From assembly GCA_963635575.1 (NCBI GenBank), contig CAVHFU010000001.1, forward strand, positions 55,299 through 119,298: a stretch of 64,000 bases of DNA. Reading direction: 5' to 3'. The notes beneath the pieces are model-generated. The model saw only the letters and a program-made list of their open reading frames with translations. It was not told the DNA's origin and did not search any database. A program made the translations under genes and the position numbers. How positions within the stretch are numbered: the first letter of the stretch is position 1; the number at the start of each line of letters is the position of its first letter. Origin of the DNA: RGIG9151 sp963635575 (GTDB lineage Bacteria > Bacillota > Clostridia > TANB77 > RGIG9151). Shown in pieces: positions 61,900 to 64,000 of this stretch.

Positions 61900-62742
61900 C
61901 TAAATCCTCTTTTCACTTCTAATCACATTATCTCTAACTCTACACACTCCATAAAGCTTTCCTTCTATATAAATCCTATACATTCCGTCCGGCATATTCG
62001 TTTTTAGTTTAATTCCGTTTATGTACTTTCTTCCATCTTCCTCATTTAGCTCTATTATACTAAATTTCCTTAACGGAATCTCTAAATCTAAGATATATTT
62101 TTCTTTATTTTTCTCAAGTTCAGATAATTTTACAGCAGTATCAATAGTAAAACCACCGGCTTGTACTCGCTTAAGTGCCGACATAGTCGCACCACAGCCA
62201 AGCTTCTCGCCTATATCCTTGCATAAAGTTCGAATATATGTACCTTTAGAACAATGCACCTTAAAGGAGACTTTATTTTCTATGACTTCAATTTCCTCAA
62301 TGTCAAAAATCTCGATTTCTCTAGCTTCTCGCTCAATAACTTTCCCTTCTCTGGCTAATTCATAAAGCTTTTTACCATTTATCTTTAACGCGGAATACAT
62401 CGGTGGAACTTGCTTTTGTTTTCCAATAAAAGACTTTATTGCATCTTCTATTTCATCTTTGGTTATATTAACAGAATTTTCTTCTAATATATTTCCCCAT
62501 ATATCCTCTGTATCTGTAACTATTCCTAAAGTAAGTTCAGCAACATAAGTTTTGTCGTCATGTTCCATATACTCTATAACCTTAGTAGCCCTATTAATAG
62601 CTATCGGAAGAACACCGGTAGCATTAGGGTCTAATGTACCGGTATGTCCTACTTTTCTTGTGGCAAAAATTTTTCTTATTCTGTTCACAACATCATGAGA
62701 TGTTTGACCTTTTTCCTTATATACATTAATAAAACCGTCCAC
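61900..62742 (-). CDS. truB: tRNA pseudouridine55 synthase
   Basis: 280 residues. N-terminal GFINVYKEKGQTSHDVVNRI, the catalytic GHTGTLDPNATGVLPIAI near residue 36-53 (aspartate), and SKGTYIRTLCKDIG near 170. It isomerises uridine-55 in tRNA. The gene follows nifS by 27 bases, so the two are likely co-transcribed. Confidence 0.95.
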   Translation of the reverse strand: MDGFINVYKEKGQTSHDVVNRIRKIFATRKVGHTGTLDPNATGVLPIAINRATKVIEYMEHDDKTYVAELTLGIVTDTEDIWGNILEENSVNITKDEIEDAIKSFIGKQKQVPPMYSALKINGKKLYELAREGKVIEREAREIEIFDIEEIEVIENKVSFKVHCSKGTYIRTLCKDIGEKLGCGATMSALKRVQAGGFTIDTAVKLSELEKNKEKYILDLEIPLRKFSIIELNEEDGRKYINGIKLKTNMPDGMYRIYIEGKLYGVCRVRDNVIRSEKRI

Positions 62743-62769
62743 AGTTTTTCATCACTTCCATATACTTTT

Positions 62770-63936
62770 CTAATTCTCCTGTTTTGATGGAGACATTTCT
62801 CTTAATTTCTCCACAATTCCAGGTAATATACCCAAAACATATTCAATATCTTCTTCTTTTGTTTCTGCACCTAGTGTAAGTCTTAATGAACCATGTGCTG
62901 TTCCTTGGTCTAATCCAAGTGAAAGTAACACATGCGATGGATCAATTGTTCCTGAGCTACAAGCAGAACCGCTCGAACCGAAAACACCCTTCATATTTAA
63001 CATTAATAGTAGGGACTCTCCCTCAATAAAGCTAAATGAGAAATTTGTATTTCCCGGAAGCCTCTTAGTTCTATGTCCATTTAATCTAACATGTGGAATA
63101 TTGTTTAACACCCCGTTTATTAGTTTCTCTCTTAATGCAATTATTCTGTTTGTATTTTCATCAAAATTCTCGTAAGCAAGTTCAATCGCCTTACCCATTC
63201 CAACAATTGCGGGTACATTTTCTGTTCCGGCACGTTTTCCTTGCTCTTGACCGCCCCCGTGAATTAAGCTGTCTATTTTTGTCCCCTTCTTTATATATAA
63301 CGCTCCTATTCCCTTTGGTCCATAAAATTTGTGTCCCGACATAGATAGCATATCTATTCCCAAGTCTTTAACATCTATTCTTAAACTTCCAACCGCTTGG
63401 ACTGCGTCCGTATGGAAATAAACATTATGCTTTTTCGCAATTTCAGCGATTTCTTTTATTGGTTGAATTGTACCTATTTCATTATTTGCAAACATTACAG
63501 ATATTAAAATCGTATTATCTTTAATTGCATTTTCTAGCTCATCAAGCCTTACTTGGCCATTCTCATCTACTCCAAGTAATGTTACTTCAAAACCGTGTTT
63601 CTCTAAAAACTTGCAAGAATTAATTATTGCAGGATGCTCAATAGATGTTGTTATTATGTGGTTTCCTTTATTCATATTTGCAAAAGCAATTCCTTTAATT
63701 ACCCAGTTATCTGCTTCACACCCACCGGCTGTAAAATATATTTCATTAGGTGTTGCCCCTATTGCTTTAGCAATTCTCTCTTTAGCTAAATCTACTGCTC
63801 TTTTATTCTCCTGTCCCAATTTATATATAGAAGACGGATTACCGAAACTTTGTGTAAAGAACGGCATCATTTCATCTAAAACTTCCTTTTTTACATAGGT
63901 AGTAGCTGCGTGGTCCAAGTAAACATTTTTCTCCAT
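62770..63936 (-). CDS. nifS: Cysteine desulfurase NifS/IscS
   Basis: 388 residues. MEKNVYLDHAATTYV start with GAGGAG, PLP lysine in LSMSGHKFYGPKGIGALY near 205, and catalytic cysteine in VFGSSGSACSSG near 325. This is the canonical type for Fe-S cluster assembly; a shorter paralogue lies at 41.9-43.0 kb. The usual nifU/iscU would be downstream but here truB follows. Confidence 0.95.
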   Translation of the reverse strand: MEKNVYLDHAATTYVKKEVLDEMMPFFTQSFGNPSSIYKLGQENKRAVDLAKERIAKAIGATPNEIYFTAGGCEADNWVIKGIAFANMNKGNHIITTSIEHPAIINSCKFLEKHGFEVTLLGVDENGQVRLDELENAIKDNTILISVMFANNEIGTIQPIKEIAEIAKKHNVYFHTDAVQAVGSLRIDVKDLGIDMLSMSGHKFYGPKGIGALYIKKGTKIDSLIHGGGQEQGKRAGTENVPAIVGMGKAIELAYENFDENTNRIIALREKLINGVLNNIPHVRLNGHRTKRLPGNTNFSFSFIEGESLLLMLNMKGVFGSSGSACSSGTIDPSHVLLSLGLDQGTAHGSLRLTLGAETKEEDIEYVLGILPGIVEKLREMSPSKQEN

Positions 63937-63960
63937 ATATACACACTCCTCGTATAATAT

Positions 63961-63990
63961 GTTTATAAGGTCAAAAACAACTATATAAAC
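63961..63990. promoter_or_regulatory. Inverted repeat upstream of nifS
   Basis: GTTTATA and TATAAAC (7-bp arms, 16 bases apart) lie 25-54 bases before the nifS start. It could be a regulator site (Rrf2/IscR-like control is common for such genes) but this is speculative. Confidence 0.3.
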
Positions 63991-64000
63991 ATACCCTTTC

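Overview
The window is AT-rich chromosomal DNA from a low-GC, spore-forming, anaerobic-type Bacillota, most likely a member of Clostridia; I cannot name the genus. The evidence is the germination protease gpr, an infC-rpmI-rplT operon with a leader attenuator, mini-RNase III, S-layer homology (SLH) proteins, a TM1266-type hydrogenase-system regulator, and near-consensus TTGACA-N17-TATAAT promoters. Nearly all genes lie on the minus strand. Exceptions are the two chromate-transporter halves (10.9-11.9 kb) and a GT-C glycosyltransferase (59.2-60.4 kb). TAG is an ordinary stop here (cdsA, uppS, birA, maf, hup, infC, truB).

Layout. 0-7 kb is accessory and surface: the end of a membrane protein, an XRE regulator, an Lgt-like protein, a zinc-ribbon protein, and a giant SLH protein whose C-terminal SLH tail is interrupted by two in-frame TAG codons. 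7.3-10.7 kb carries rseP-cdsA-uppS-frr. 11.9-25.2 kb is housekeeping: SDR, birA, maf, hup, mazG, type IV pilus ATPases pilT and pilB, a kinase-less FAD synthetase, a divergent UvrD-like protein, a MurJ/SpoVB-like flippase, mrnC, rsmD, rplT, rpmI and infC. 25.4-30.3 kb holds two tandem VirD4/TraG-like ATPases with no other conjugation genes. 30.5-43 kb carries murD next to a PP-loop enzyme resembling MurL, then ykvI, a LuxR-type regulator, gpr, radical SAM, U32, CapA, a bacterial Thg1-like protein, yebC and a cysteine desulfurase. 43-49 kb has an AbiE toxin-antitoxin pair, two exported FAD oxidoreductases and the TM1266-type regulator. 49-59 kb has an SDH/Clp-fold protease and a group of envelope proteins. 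59-64 kb has the glycosyltransferase, a HipA-type kinase with its XRE partner, truB and nifS.

The most striking observation is structural. Both toxin-antitoxin modules sit between direct repeats that are duplicated 3' ends of the neighbouring gene. For AbiE the repeat is 81 bp (80/81 identical) and is the last codons of an FAD oxidoreductase gene. For the HipA-type module it is 59 bp (57/59 identical) and is the last codons plus terminator of the glycosyltransferase gene. Each cassette is about 1.4-1.6 kb and contains essentially the two genes and their promoter, with no recombinase. Both host genes remain intact. This suggests a shared insertion route for small toxin-antitoxin cassettes at gene 3' ends.

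Other points of interest are the likely MurD-MurL route to D-glutamate in peptidoglycan, the Thg1-like 3'-5' polymerase, a REP/MITE-like element, an SD-sequestering hairpin in front of gpr, and an infC start that is probably AUU or AUA behind an attenuator.
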